Part shown: piece by piece, positions 45,565 through 54,741 of the stretch
How the letters are laid out: the number at the start of each line of letters is the position of its first letter
Numbering within the stretch: position 1 is the stretch's first letter
From: Lyngbya sp. PCC 8106
GTDB lineage: Bacteria > Cyanobacteriota > Cyanobacteriia > Cyanobacteriales > Microcoleaceae
NCBI RefSeq assembly: GCF_000169095.1
Contig: NZ_AAVU01000043.1
Span: forward strand, 1-63,987
DNA: 63,987 bases
Reading direction: 5' to 3'
Translations under genes and position numbers: made by a program
The notes under the pieces: model-generated
Database searches by the model: none
What the model saw: the letters and a program-made list of their open reading frames with translations, nothing else
Told to the model about the DNA's origin: nothing

Positions 45565-46194
45565 ATGGGTTTCTATAGTCGAGTGATTTTACCTCGTTTG
45601 CTGGATTGGACAATGGCTGATCCAGCTTTTACCCAATATCGTCAACAAGTGCTAGCTAATGTTGAAGGAGACGTGCTAGAAATCGGCTTTGGGACAGGAC
45701 TCAACCTATCCTATTATCCCCATCATATCGAAAAAATTACCACAATAGATCCCAACTCCGGTATGAACAAACTCGCCCAAAAGCGAATAGAAGCTTCAAA
45801 AATAAAGGTGGAAAATCGGATACTGAATAGTGAAAACTTACCGATGGCGGACTCGACTTTTGATAGCGTGGTTAGCACCTGGACACTCTGTAGTATTGCC
45901 CAAGTTGAAACAGCGTTACAAGAAATTTATCGAGTTCTTAAACCGGGTGGAAAATTTTTCTTTATTGAACATGGACTCAGCGATCAACCGAATATTCAAG
46001 TTTGGCAAAATCGCCTGACTCCCCTCCAAAAAATTATCGCTGATGGTTGTCATCTCAACCGCAATATTCAGCGTTTAGTTGAACAACAATTTAATGAAAT
46101 CACCTTAGATAAATTTGAAATTGAGAACTTTCCTAAAGTTGGTAGTTATACTTATCTAGGAGTCGCAACAAAAACCAAATCAACTAACCTTTAG
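45565..46194 (+). CDS. Class I SAM-dependent methyltransferase
   Basis: 209 residues. SAM motif I EIGFGTGLNLSYYP, motif II (TTIDPNSGMNKLA), then LPMADSTFDSVVSTWTLCS and VLKPGGKFFFIEHGLS (post-I/III), a typical ubiE-like/Methyltransf_11 layout. The substrate is not deducible. Start at ATG 45565 with GGAGATG upstream. A cupin gene follows 16 bp downstream, likely in the same transcript. Confidence 0.88.
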   Translation: MGFYSRVILPRLLDWTMADPAFTQYRQQVLANVEGDVLEIGFGTGLNLSYYPHHIEKITTIDPNSGMNKLAQKRIEASKIKVENRILNSENLPMADSTFDSVVSTWTLCSIAQVETALQEIYRVLKPGGKFFFIEHGLSDQPNIQVWQNRLTPLQKIIADGCHLNRNIQRLVEQQFNEITLDKFEIENFPKVGSYTYLGVATKTKSTNL

Positions 46195-46210
46195 ATCAAG
46201 AAAAAATAAA

Positions 46211-46534
46211 ATGAAAAATATCTACACCCTACCCGAACCCCTCCCCAACTCAGAACAATTTGAACCCATCATTCAAAATCCATCTCTATTAATAGAACGA
46301 ATTATTTCCACCGGACAAAAAACCCCCGAGGGCGAGTGGTACAATCAAGAACAGGATGAATGGGTTATGCTTTTGCAGGGAGAAGCCACCCTTTCTGATT
46401 CCGAGGGTTCACAAATTCAACTCAAAGCGGGCGACTATTTACTGATTAGCGCCCATCAAAAGCATCGAGTCGAATATACCAGCACGAACCCCCCTTGTAT
46501 TTGGTTAGCCATTCACGGAAATTTACAGTCTTGA
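46211..46534 (+). CDS. Cupin-fold small protein
   Basis: 107 residues with the cupin pattern: EWYNQEQDEWVMLLQGEATL (motif 1 region, Glu/Gln instead of two His) and LKAGDYLLISAHQKHRVEYT (motif 2 with His). Metal binding may be reduced because the first motif lacks HxH. Function unknown; follows the methyltransferase gene. Confidence 0.8.
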   Translation: MKNIYTLPEPLPNSEQFEPIIQNPSLLIERIISTGQKTPEGEWYNQEQDEWVMLLQGEATLSDSEGSQIQLKAGDYLLISAHQKHRVEYTSTNPPCIWLAIHGNLQS

Positions 46535-46741
46535 GAGATTTCCGCTACAATTGAAAAACCCCAAATACTCCTTTATCTTGAGATTTGAGGGATCAAGTGC
46601 GGAATTCTACCCCAAAGAAAGCATATTTTTCACGACCGTCATTCGGTAAACTAGAAAAAATCGAGATTGCAACCGTCATCAAACAAGACTGGCGAGGCAA
46701 AATCGACCTTGGCACATCCATTACGGGCAAAAGGAGTTGCG

Positions 46742-49375
46742 ATGAACCGTCAAAATCAAGCAGTTTTAACCCTAGCGTACAGAAGCGGTATTTTGCTCTC
46801 AACCATTTTACTATTAGTGGGTGTTGCCAATCGTCCCTCTTTTTCCCAGTCTCCCGCACCGACCGGCGATACAGAAGCGGAAACCGAAGTCCTCACCCCA
46901 GAGCAAGAATTGGAACAGTTGCGACGAGAACAAGAAATTCAACAGGGTGTCCAAGCCGAGGCGAACCGCATTTTTAGCCGCACAATGACGTTGTTTAACC
47001 TGTTGTTGGGGGTTTTGGTGGTGTTATTGGGGGTGGGTTTAGCGGCGTTGTGGGTGTTGCGACGTTCGGTTATCCATGAAGTGACGGGAATTGTCGAAAC
47101 TCATCTCAACGAACTGGGAGACTTAGAAAATCGCATTTCCAGTGCAAATCGTAAAATTCAAAGTGTTCTGCGCGATACGGATACCCACATCAATGATTTG
47201 TATCAACATTCCGATGAATTTCAAAAAGAACTGGAGTTAGAACGTCAAAAAGTTGATGAAATGCGTTCTCATCTCTCTCATTCTCAACAACAAACTATCG
47301 CCGAATTAGAACATCAAGTTAAGCAAGCCATCCAAGAGCGTAAACAGTTAGAAAGTAAATTTGCCTCCCAACTTGGTGAACTCAACCAACAAGCCCGACA
47401 TCAACAAGATGAGATTTTACAAAACTTAGAACGTTCCAGTCAAGGCGTTATCTCTGAGTTTTCACAACTCCAAAATGAAGTTCAAACTCGTCAAGACGAA
47501 ACCGTTAAGAATTTAAAATCACGCGAAACTGAATTTTCAACCCAACTTTCTGAACTGAAGCAAAAAGCCCAACAACAACGGGATTTAGTCATCAAAAATA
47601 TCGATCAGTTGGGGATAGATTTGTCAGAAAAGCTATTGAGTTATGAAGCTGATATTCAAACTCAAAAAGACGGAACAATTCAAAACTTCAAGCAAGCCGA
47701 AACTGAATTTTCAACTCAGTTATCCCAACTGCAAAATTCAGCCCAAAGTCAGCAAGATTCTCTCCTGCAAAACTTACGCCAGTTAGAGTCAGATTTTGAA
47801 CCGCAATTCTCAGAAATTCGTACGCAAGCCGAACAAAAAGCAAAACAACAGACTGATGAAATGCTGGCTAATTTTGAGAACTATGGCGGAGAATTAGAAG
47901 CGCAACTCTCAGAAGCCCAAGGGAAAATACAAGAACGAGTTCGAGAAAAATATAATACCCTTAAACAACTAGAAGCTGAATTTATTGAACAGGTTAAACA
48001 AGCACAGTCCGGTGTTGAAACTCAAAAAAATCAACAAATACAAAATTTCCAACAATTAACAACAGAGTTTGTCGAACAACTCTCCCAGTCAAAATCAGGA
48101 GTCGAAACCGAAAAAGAACAGCAACTTCAAAATTTACGACAATCTTCTTCTGAATTCATAGAAGAATTATCCCAAGCAAAATCAACAACTCAAACCGAGA
48201 AAGAACAGCTTATCAAACAATTTGAGTCCTCTGGAAATGAACTGGAAAGTGAACTTTCTGCCTTTAAGTCTGATGTTCGTACCCGGCGAGATGCAACCTT
48301 TGAGCGATTAGATCGCTTTGAAACTACTCTTGCTCAACAAGTAGAAGAAATCAAAGCCGACGCTCAAACCGAGAAAGACAAAATTTTCCAACAATTGTCT
48401 CAATTGCCCGGAAATATTCAAGCCGAACAGGAAAAAGTTCTCAAACAATTATCAGAATTACAAGCCAATGCAGAGGCAGAAAAAGCTAAAATCCTTAAGC
48501 AGTTAGCGGATATTTCTCCTGCGTCCATTGCAGAAGGTGCAGTGGCAGAAATGCTAGAAAAAATCAAAGCCCTTTCTGAACAGCTTGAACGTCTCAAATC
48601 TAATCAACCTGAGTTGTTCTTAAGTGCAGAAGACTTTGAAAACCAAGGAATCAGTTTGATAGCAGAAGGGCAATTTGAACAAGCTTTTGCAATGTTTGAT
48701 AAAGCCGTTCAAATCCAACCCAATCGTCACACCGCTTGGTTAAATCGGGGGATGAGTTTGCGACGAATGAAACGTTTTCAAGAAGCCGTCGCTTCCTATG
48801 ATCGGGCGTTAGAAATTGAGCCGAATTATCGTCAAGCTTGGGTAGATCGAGGTGTTGCTTTAGGGATTTTACAGGAACATCAACAAGCCTATGAATCTTT
48901 TGATCGGGCGTTGCAAATTAAAGCCGATGATCCGGTGGCTTGGTTAAACCGAGGGATGGCTTTACAGGTGTTAGAACAGTATGAAGAAGCCGCGATTTCC
49001 TTTGAGAAAGCCACAGAACTTGATCCCAATTCGGCGAAGGCTTGGAACTATAAAGGCTATACATTAATGAAGTTAAAACGGGATTTAGAAGCTTTAGAAA
49101 GTTTGAATCAAGCGATGAAACTTCAACCCAAATATGCTGATGTTTATTACAATACGGCGAGTTGTTATGCAGTTCAAGGAAAGTTAGATTTAGCAATGGA
49201 ACATTTAGAACAGGCGATTAAACTCAATCCCCGTTATCGAGAAGAAGCGATGAGCGATCGTAATTTAGAACAGGTTATAAAGCGTTTACGATATCGGAAT
49301 GCAGACAATAATCGCAATTCAAATAATGGTCAGCCTTCTGATCGGATTAATATGACGGCTCGCAGAATTGAATAA
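46742..49375 (+). CDS. Membrane-anchored long coiled-coil protein with C-terminal TPRs
   Basis: 877 residues from ATG 46742, preceded by AAGGAG (46731-46736). A signal/membrane segment (SGILLSTILLLVGVANRP) and a second helix (TLFNLLLGVLVVLLGVGLAALWVL) precede ~480 residues of coiled coil with degenerate ~35-40-residue repeats (QTRQDETVKNLK, QTQKDGTIQNFK, ETQKNQQIQNFQ, ETEKEQQLQNLR). Five or six TPR units finish the protein (AWLNRGMSLRRMKRFQEAVA; AWVDRGVALGILQEHQQAYE; AWNYKGYTLMKLKRDLEALE). A scaffold role is inferred; no enzymatic motif. Confidence 0.85.
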   Translation: MNRQNQAVLTLAYRSGILLSTILLLVGVANRPSFSQSPAPTGDTEAETEVLTPEQELEQLRREQEIQQGVQAEANRIFSRTMTLFNLLLGVLVVLLGVGLAALWVLRRSVIHEVTGIVETHLNELGDLENRISSANRKIQSVLRDTDTHINDLYQHSDEFQKELELERQKVDEMRSHLSHSQQQTIAELEHQVKQAIQERKQLESKFASQLGELNQQARHQQDEILQNLERSSQGVISEFSQLQNEVQTRQDETVKNLKSRETEFSTQLSELKQKAQQQRDLVIKNIDQLGIDLSEKLLSYEADIQTQKDGTIQNFKQAETEFSTQLSQLQNSAQSQQDSLLQNLRQLESDFEPQFSEIRTQAEQKAKQQTDEMLANFENYGGELEAQLSEAQGKIQERVREKYNTLKQLEAEFIEQVKQAQSGVETQKNQQIQNFQQLTTEFVEQLSQSKSGVETEKEQQLQNLRQSSSEFIEELSQAKSTTQTEKEQLIKQFESSGNELESELSAFKSDVRTRRDATFERLDRFETTLAQQVEEIKADAQTEKDKIFQQLSQLPGNIQAEQEKVLKQLSELQANAEAEKAKILKQLADISPASIAEGAVAEMLEKIKALSEQLERLKSNQPELFLSAEDFENQGISLIAEGQFEQAFAMFDKAVQIQPNRHTAWLNRGMSLRRMKRFQEAVASYDRALEIEPNYRQAWVDRGVALGILQEHQQAYESFDRALQIKADDPVAWLNRGMALQVLEQYEEAAISFEKATELDPNSAKAWNYKGYTLMKLKRDLEALESLNQAMKLQPKYADVYYNTASCYAVQGKLDLAMEHLEQAIKLNPRYREEAMSDRNLEQVIKRLRYRNADNNRNSNNGQPSDRINMTARRIE

Positions 49376-49441
49376 ATAAGGATTTAAAAACGTTAGATTC
49401 AGACTCGGCGATCGCAAACGAGACACTTTCACGCTCTGTGT

Positions 49442-51991
49442 TCACTTCGTTGTCATGGTTTGAATTCCATCCCAATCTTCAGGGGGATGATTTTCCAAAT
49501 ATTGCAGCGATCGCATAATATAAATCTGTACGACTTGATCCGATTTTTGAAGATCTTGAGCCGCTTCAAAATATTGGATCGCTTGTTTGAAATCACGTTG
49601 AAGATAAGCTTTTCTACCGCGATTATAAGCCTCTAAAAACTGTTCAGTTTCCGCCGTCAAAGGGTCAGAACGTGCATCAATCAACTCATAAATATTAACA
49701 GCTTGATTTTTCCCTTTTACCCGAACTTTATCTAACTCTCGTACCCAAATTTTATCACCACAGAGCTGATAAGTCATCTCACTCAAAATAATATCACAAC
49801 CGTAAGTTTTAGTCAGTTGTTCTAGACGAGAACTTAAATTCACGCCATCACCAATCACAGTATAATCCATCCGTTTTTGTGAACCAATATTTCCTGAAAC
49901 CACCTCACCCGAACTCATCCCAATTCCAATTCTAATTTGGGGTTCATTCGGACGAGAATGATTAAATTCTTTCAAACGCCGACGCATATCTAAAGCTGAT
50001 TTTACCGCCATCCAAGCATGATTTTGTCGTAAAGGAAGCGGCGCCCCAAATACCGCCATCAACGCATCGCCAATAAACTTATCAAGTGTTCCTTCATGGT
50101 GAAAAACCGCTTCAACCATCGTTTCAAAATATTGATTGAGTAACGCAACCACATCAGACGCATCGAGATTTTCGGTAATCGTTGTATAGCCCCGAATGTC
50201 CGAAAATAATATCGTCACCTCCTTGCGTTCACCCTTCATTAATCCATCTTCACCCAACGCCATTACCTGTTCAGCGACACCGGGCGTCATATACCGATAC
50301 ATGGTCGTTTTCATCCGTTTTTCGCGGCTAATATCTTCAAGAACAACCAACCCCCCTCGTACTCCCCCTTCTGGGTTTGTTAAAGGATTAACGGTTAAAT
50401 TAATTCCCCGTTCAATCGGTTGAATTTGTTCAAGATCAAAACTATGATTATTATCCAATTCTCCCCAGATAAAATAAGCAGTTGAATCAAGATTATTTGG
50501 AACAACTAAAACTGGAATTTCATCATCATTTTGCCATGCTTTTTCTTGTTTTTTAACCAAGCCAACGGTTAGATTTTGTTCAGGAACAAAATGACGAGAA
50601 CCATGACTTAAACTACTTTCTAACCAAACCTTTAAATTTTCAATCGGAACCACTTCCCAAATTAATCGACCTTTGAGTTTGTATTCCCAAAACTCCCTAA
50701 TTTCTCGATTTTCAGGTTTCCGTCTCGGACACCCTAACAGTTCCAAAGCCGCATCATTAATCGTGACAATTCTCCCTTGCATATCTGTAGAAATAACGAC
50801 ATCAGAAAGACTTTGAAGAATATCCTTCTGATATTGTTTTTCGACCATCACATTCTCAAACAGTTGAGCATTTTGTAATGCAATCCCGGCTTGAGCATTA
50901 AAAGCTCGTAAAAACTCCTCATCAGAGTTAATAAAACTCCCTTTATGTTTATTAATTAACTGTGTTACTCCGATCAACTCTCCCGAAGAATTGTAAACAG
51001 GCATACAAAGAATATTACGAGTTCGATAACCCGTTTGTTGATCAATCGAAGGATCGAAACGAGGATCAGTATAAGCATCCGTAATATTGAGAACTTGACC
51101 TGTCGAAGCCACAAAACCGACAATTCCACGATTGGCTGGAATACGGAGATCCACCATCGTTTTCCCATCCGCTTTAGCTACTTTTGTCCACAGTTCATTG
51201 CTTTCTTGATTGTACAAAAATATCGTACTGCGATCAGCGTGCATCAACCGACGAGCTTGTTCCATCACCGAGAGCAACGTATCTTCTAAATCTAAACTTC
51301 GACCTAAAGTATTTGTTGCTTCTAGTAACGCTGCAACACCCCGTTGATTTCGAGCCGCAATGTAAAAGGATTGACAACTTTCTAAAATAATCCCAATCGA
51401 ATCAGCAAAGGTGCGAAATTGTTGTTCATCCTCCTCATTAAAAGCCCCTTCTGATTTATTCAAAAGACGCACAACAGCAACAATTTCCTCTGTATTGTGA
51501 GAGCTAAAAATTGGCATACAGAGAATATTTTCAACCGCGTAATTTAGAGGTTGATCAACCTCCGGATCAAACATCGAATTTGTATTAATTTCCGCCACAT
51601 TTATCGTTTCGCCAGTATTCGCGACATGACCGATAATTCCTACATTCATCGGAAAGCGAATTTCTTGAGTTTCACCTGTTTCTTCTTGAACAGTTTTGTA
51701 CCAGAGTTGATTTTTACTGCGATTAATTAAGAAAATCGTCGTGCGATCAGCTTGAATAATTTGACCAATTTTGAGAGTAAACGCATCTAGGAGTTGTTCG
51801 AGGAGTATTTCAAGTGCTTCATTATTAATGAGATCAATCGCTCGAAGAAATTGTTGAAACTCTGCGGTGATAAAATCTAATATACATATAAACTCCCCAA
51901 TTGGCATATTCTTGACACGATCTGCCAACAAACCCATGCGATCAACTTGAGTCAGTGTAGCGAGGATGCTACCAGCATTAGAAAAGGTCAT
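49442..51991 (-). CDS. GAF-GAF-PAS adenylate cyclase (CyaB1-like)
   Basis: 849 residues: GAF-A (~60-210), GAF-B (~225-375), PAS (~390-560), class III cyclase (~590-790), then a helical TPR-like tail. Both GAFs carry the NKFDE cyclic-nucleotide signature (NKSEGAFNEEDE; NKHKGSFINSDE). The catalytic domain has FSDIRGYT and GDALMA metal Asp residues, adenine-selecting Lys (LDKFIGDA) and DYTVIGDGVN. It matches the Anabaena CyaB1/CyaB2 layout (~860 residues), in which cAMP binding to GAF activates synthesis. Probably cAMP-forming; single gene. Confidence 0.93.
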   Translation of the reverse strand: MTFSNAGSILATLTQVDRMGLLADRVKNMPIGEFICILDFITAEFQQFLRAIDLINNEALEILLEQLLDAFTLKIGQIIQADRTTIFLINRSKNQLWYKTVQEETGETQEIRFPMNVGIIGHVANTGETINVAEINTNSMFDPEVDQPLNYAVENILCMPIFSSHNTEEIVAVVRLLNKSEGAFNEEDEQQFRTFADSIGIILESCQSFYIAARNQRGVAALLEATNTLGRSLDLEDTLLSVMEQARRLMHADRSTIFLYNQESNELWTKVAKADGKTMVDLRIPANRGIVGFVASTGQVLNITDAYTDPRFDPSIDQQTGYRTRNILCMPVYNSSGELIGVTQLINKHKGSFINSDEEFLRAFNAQAGIALQNAQLFENVMVEKQYQKDILQSLSDVVISTDMQGRIVTINDAALELLGCPRRKPENREIREFWEYKLKGRLIWEVVPIENLKVWLESSLSHGSRHFVPEQNLTVGLVKKQEKAWQNDDEIPVLVVPNNLDSTAYFIWGELDNNHSFDLEQIQPIERGINLTVNPLTNPEGGVRGGLVVLEDISREKRMKTTMYRYMTPGVAEQVMALGEDGLMKGERKEVTILFSDIRGYTTITENLDASDVVALLNQYFETMVEAVFHHEGTLDKFIGDALMAVFGAPLPLRQNHAWMAVKSALDMRRRLKEFNHSRPNEPQIRIGIGMSSGEVVSGNIGSQKRMDYTVIGDGVNLSSRLEQLTKTYGCDIILSEMTYQLCGDKIWVRELDKVRVKGKNQAVNIYELIDARSDPLTAETEQFLEAYNRGRKAYLQRDFKQAIQYFEAAQDLQKSDQVVQIYIMRSLQYLENHPPEDWDGIQTMTTK

Positions 51992-52186
51992 GGGAGGGAT
52001 AGTTGTTCAACGAAGATAGCAAATCAGAGATCTGCTTTGGGGGAAACAGAAACCCGTTAACAGAGAACAGAGAACAGGAAAAAGGAAACAGCTTAGGAGT
52101 AGATTTTGAGGAAATATTCACGCTTAAATTGATATTCACCTGATCCATTTACCCCTCTAATACTGGTAATCGAGATCTGAAAATAA

Positions 52187-52231
52187 GTGATCAGTCCCTG
52201 ATAACTGTTAACTGACAACGGGCTACTGATC
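52187..52231. repeat. Short dispersed repeat with ATAACTG/GATCA units
   Basis: GTGATCAGTCCCTGATAACTG recalls CTGATCACTGATAACTG at 4321-4337. Both lie in gaps, and a nearby run of AACAGAGAACAG (52058-52077) is of similar style. Typical small repetitive DNA of cyanobacterial spacers. Confidence 0.45.
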
Positions 52232-52276
52232 ACAACTGCCATTTTCTCTGTCTTCAGTCTAAGCGTCCAGACCAAA

Positions 52277-53410
52277 CTAAGCAACTGATGGCAGAATATG
52301 ACGGCTTAAAACCGCGCTATAGTAGCGTCGCAACTGTTGAGTCGCTGCGGCCCATCCCCAACGTTCCGCTTCTAGACGGGCGTTTTGACGTAAGGTTTCC
52401 CGTTCAAGCTGGTGAGACAGTAACCGTTGAGTCGCAGAAATCGCCCCATTTTCATCAGTCGGATCAAAGAGATAACCATTTACCCCATCCGTGACAATAT
52501 CGGGAATCCCCCCGGAACGAGCCGCGACCACAGGAGTTCCCGCCGCCATCGCCTCTAGCAACACTAACCCTAAAGTTTCCGTCCGAGAAGGGAAAATAAA
52601 CGCATCAGCGCAAGCATAAGCATCTGCTAGTTCCTGTCCGCGTAAATACCCCACAAAATAAGTTGGAGTTCCAGCAAAATGTTCTTCTAGAGTTTGGCGG
52701 TTCGGGCCATCACCCACCAACGCCAGACGCGCATTAGGAATAGCTTCTAAAACAGGCTTGATGCGATCAATTTCTTTTTCCGCACCCAAACGCCCCACAT
52801 AAAGTAATAATGTACAATCCGGATGACCTTGGGTTAAGCGATCGCGCATTTTTGCCGTTGCTTGATGGGGTTGAAACATTTCAGTATCAACGCCCCGTTG
52901 CCACAAATCAACCCGCTCAATACCATGAGAGGATAATTCCTCAACCATCGCCGTTGAAGTACAAAGGTTTAAATCTGCCTGATTGTGAGCCGAACGCAGC
53001 AGCCCCCACAATACCTCCTCCAACATCCCCAAACCGTAGTGATGTAGGTATTGAGGTAAGTGAGTATGGTAAGACGCCACCAAAGGCAAATCCAACTTTT
53101 TCGCATAATACAACCCACCCAACCCCAAAACCGCAGGATTAGCAACATGGATCAGATCCGGTCGAAAAGCCTCTAACTTGCTACCCACACCCGGATGAGG
53201 AATAGCAATCTTTAACTCAGGATACATGGGTAAGGGAAAACCCTCCACCCCAAAAATTTGACATCCCTTGTACTCTTTGATTCCTCCTTCTGGAGAAACA
53301 ATGAGAACTTGGTCACCAGCCCGACGTAAATGGTCAACAGTGTGACATAGCCGTGTGACAATGCCATCAATCTTCGGTAAAAAAGTTTCAGTAAAAAGAG
53401 CGACTCGCAT
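52277..53410 (-). CDS. sqdX: Sulfoquinovosyltransferase SqdX (GT4)
   Basis: 377 residues, the exact usual length of cyanobacterial SqdX. It transfers sulfoquinovose from UDP-sulfoquinovose to diacylglycerol to make the thylakoid lipid SQDG. N terminus RVALFTETFLPKIDGIVTRL and GFPLPMYPELKIA are hallmark; the GT-B nucleotide region has YVGRLGAEKEID, GDGPNR and SRTETLGLVLLEAMAAGTPV (E-x7-E). Starts at ATG 53410; no adjacent sqdB. A palindrome lies at 53511-53532 upstream. Confidence 0.88.
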   Translation of the reverse strand: MRVALFTETFLPKIDGIVTRLCHTVDHLRRAGDQVLIVSPEGGIKEYKGCQIFGVEGFPLPMYPELKIAIPHPGVGSKLEAFRPDLIHVANPAVLGLGGLYYAKKLDLPLVASYHTHLPQYLHHYGLGMLEEVLWGLLRSAHNQADLNLCTSTAMVEELSSHGIERVDLWQRGVDTEMFQPHQATAKMRDRLTQGHPDCTLLLYVGRLGAEKEIDRIKPVLEAIPNARLALVGDGPNRQTLEEHFAGTPTYFVGYLRGQELADAYACADAFIFPSRTETLGLVLLEAMAAGTPVVAARSGGIPDIVTDGVNGYLFDPTDENGAISATQRLLSHQLERETLRQNARLEAERWGWAAATQQLRRYYSAVLSRHILPSVA

Positions 53411-53510
53411 AGAAAGTAGCTTCTGAGTTGAGAATCGATAATATTCGCCCTATCATCATCTCAGAATTTGGGACAGGATAACATACCGTGATCAATCACC
53501 CGTCAATGGA

Positions 53511-53532
53511 GGGATAATTGATCAATTATCCC
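53511..53532. terminator. Perfect 22-bp palindrome after the prohibitin gene
   Basis: GGGATAATTGATCAATTATCCC, 11-bp arms, lies just past the stop of the prohibitin gene and ahead of sqdX. It lacks a T run on the minus strand (C/G follow), so either terminator-like or a protein-binding dyad. Confidence 0.5.
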
Positions 53533-53552
53533 CCGCCCGATCTCAATCCAAC

Positions 53553-54485
53553 TTAGTTAGCCATTGCATTTTCTGATAACTCACTCAAATTAAACAAGAA
53601 CGGCACACTACTGTTAGAATCTCCATCGAGAATCAAAACATTAGGCATCTGAGATCCGCCCTGTCTCCAAGCTTCAATCGCTTCTTTTTGCAGAACTAAC
53701 TGGCCCCCTTGATTTTTTAAGGTTTCCGCTAACAGACGTTGAGCTTCTGCTCTACCCTTGGCTCGGTTAATATCAGCTTGCGCTTGTTGTTCGGCTTCTC
53801 GTGCCACATAAACCGCCCGTCGCGCCCGTTGTTCGGCAATTTGTTTTTCTTCGACGGCTCGGGCAAACTCAGGCGAAAACGCTAGATCAACGACACTGGT
53901 ATCCAATACCACAATGCCATACTTATCTAGTCGGCTATTGAGTGCTTCATCAAAGTCGGCTTTGAGGTTATCGCGCTTGGTGATCGCTTCTTCAATCGTT
54001 CGTTTAGCCGCAGCAATTTTAAACGATTCTTGAGTTTGAGGGGCGATCACCTTAGACACTACATTTTGCAACGTTCCCTGTTCTCGCCGAATTCTCACCA
54101 CTTGTACGGGATCTAGACGGAAGTTAATCGCAAAACTCGCCGACAACTCTTGTAGATCCTTGGTGGAACTCTGAGCCGGAACTTCAAACTTTTGTACGGT
54201 AACATCATAAATATCAACCGCAGAAACCAGAGGGGGCTTAAAGTGAAGACCCTCTAATAGACTGCCATCTTGGGCTTTCCCTAAGATACTCAATACTCCC
54301 GCTTGACCCGGATTAATGATCACAAATGAGTTGAGTCCGATTAAAAGAGCCGCTGCGAGAATAATACCTAAGATAATTGCAGGAAGACCCTGCTGGGGTG
54401 CTGCACTTTTCAATGTTGGAACTCCTTTTTCAAACAACGGTTTGAACAACCTGCGATTCGCGATCGCAATCCACAAACCTTTCAC
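53553..54485 (-). CDS. Prohibitin/SPFH-family membrane protein
   Basis: 310 residues. One N-terminal membrane segment (PAIILGIILAAALLIGL) and the SPFH domain (NPGQAGVLSILGKAQDGSLLEGLHFKPPLV; YDVTVQKFEVPAQ; ASFAINFRLDP), then a coiled coil of Arg/Ala/Glu (EKQIAEQRARRAVYVAREAEQQ) and a C terminus ending SENAMAN. Matches cyanobacterial prohibitin (Phb1-like), an oligomer of thylakoid or plasma membrane. Start codon is GTG at 54485; an alternative downstream start cannot be excluded. Confidence 0.9.
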   Translation of the reverse strand: MKGLWIAIANRRLFKPLFEKGVPTLKSAAPQQGLPAIILGIILAAALLIGLNSFVIINPGQAGVLSILGKAQDGSLLEGLHFKPPLVSAVDIYDVTVQKFEVPAQSSTKDLQELSASFAINFRLDPVQVVRIRREQGTLQNVVSKVIAPQTQESFKIAAAKRTIEEAITKRDNLKADFDEALNSRLDKYGIVVLDTSVVDLAFSPEFARAVEEKQIAEQRARRAVYVAREAEQQAQADINRAKGRAEAQRLLAETLKNQGGQLVLQKEAIEAWRQGGSQMPNVLILDGDSNSSVPFLFNLSELSENAMAN

Positions 54486-54741
54486 AAACCTATTTAGTGT
54501 AGCTGATGCTACGATTAGTCTCTCTTTGATCTTAAAGGTTTCAGGGTCAGATGTCGGGTGTAGAGTGTTAAAACTTCGCTAAGTGTAGAGAGGTTGGATT
54601 CAAGCTCCTGAGCATTGATCAGGGAGTTTAATCCCGCTTCTTTTACATTTGTTTACCAAAAAAAGCGGGTCAAAAGCCCCGTCGTTCACGACGGATTATG
54701 TTTGTGCTACGATGGCTTATCGTCAGCGACGACGACAAATT

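Noticed and set aside
46585..46977. 130-codon frame overlapping the start of the coiled-coil gene
   Set aside because: A shadow in another frame; the real gene has a good ribosome site at 46731-46736 and a signal sequence.
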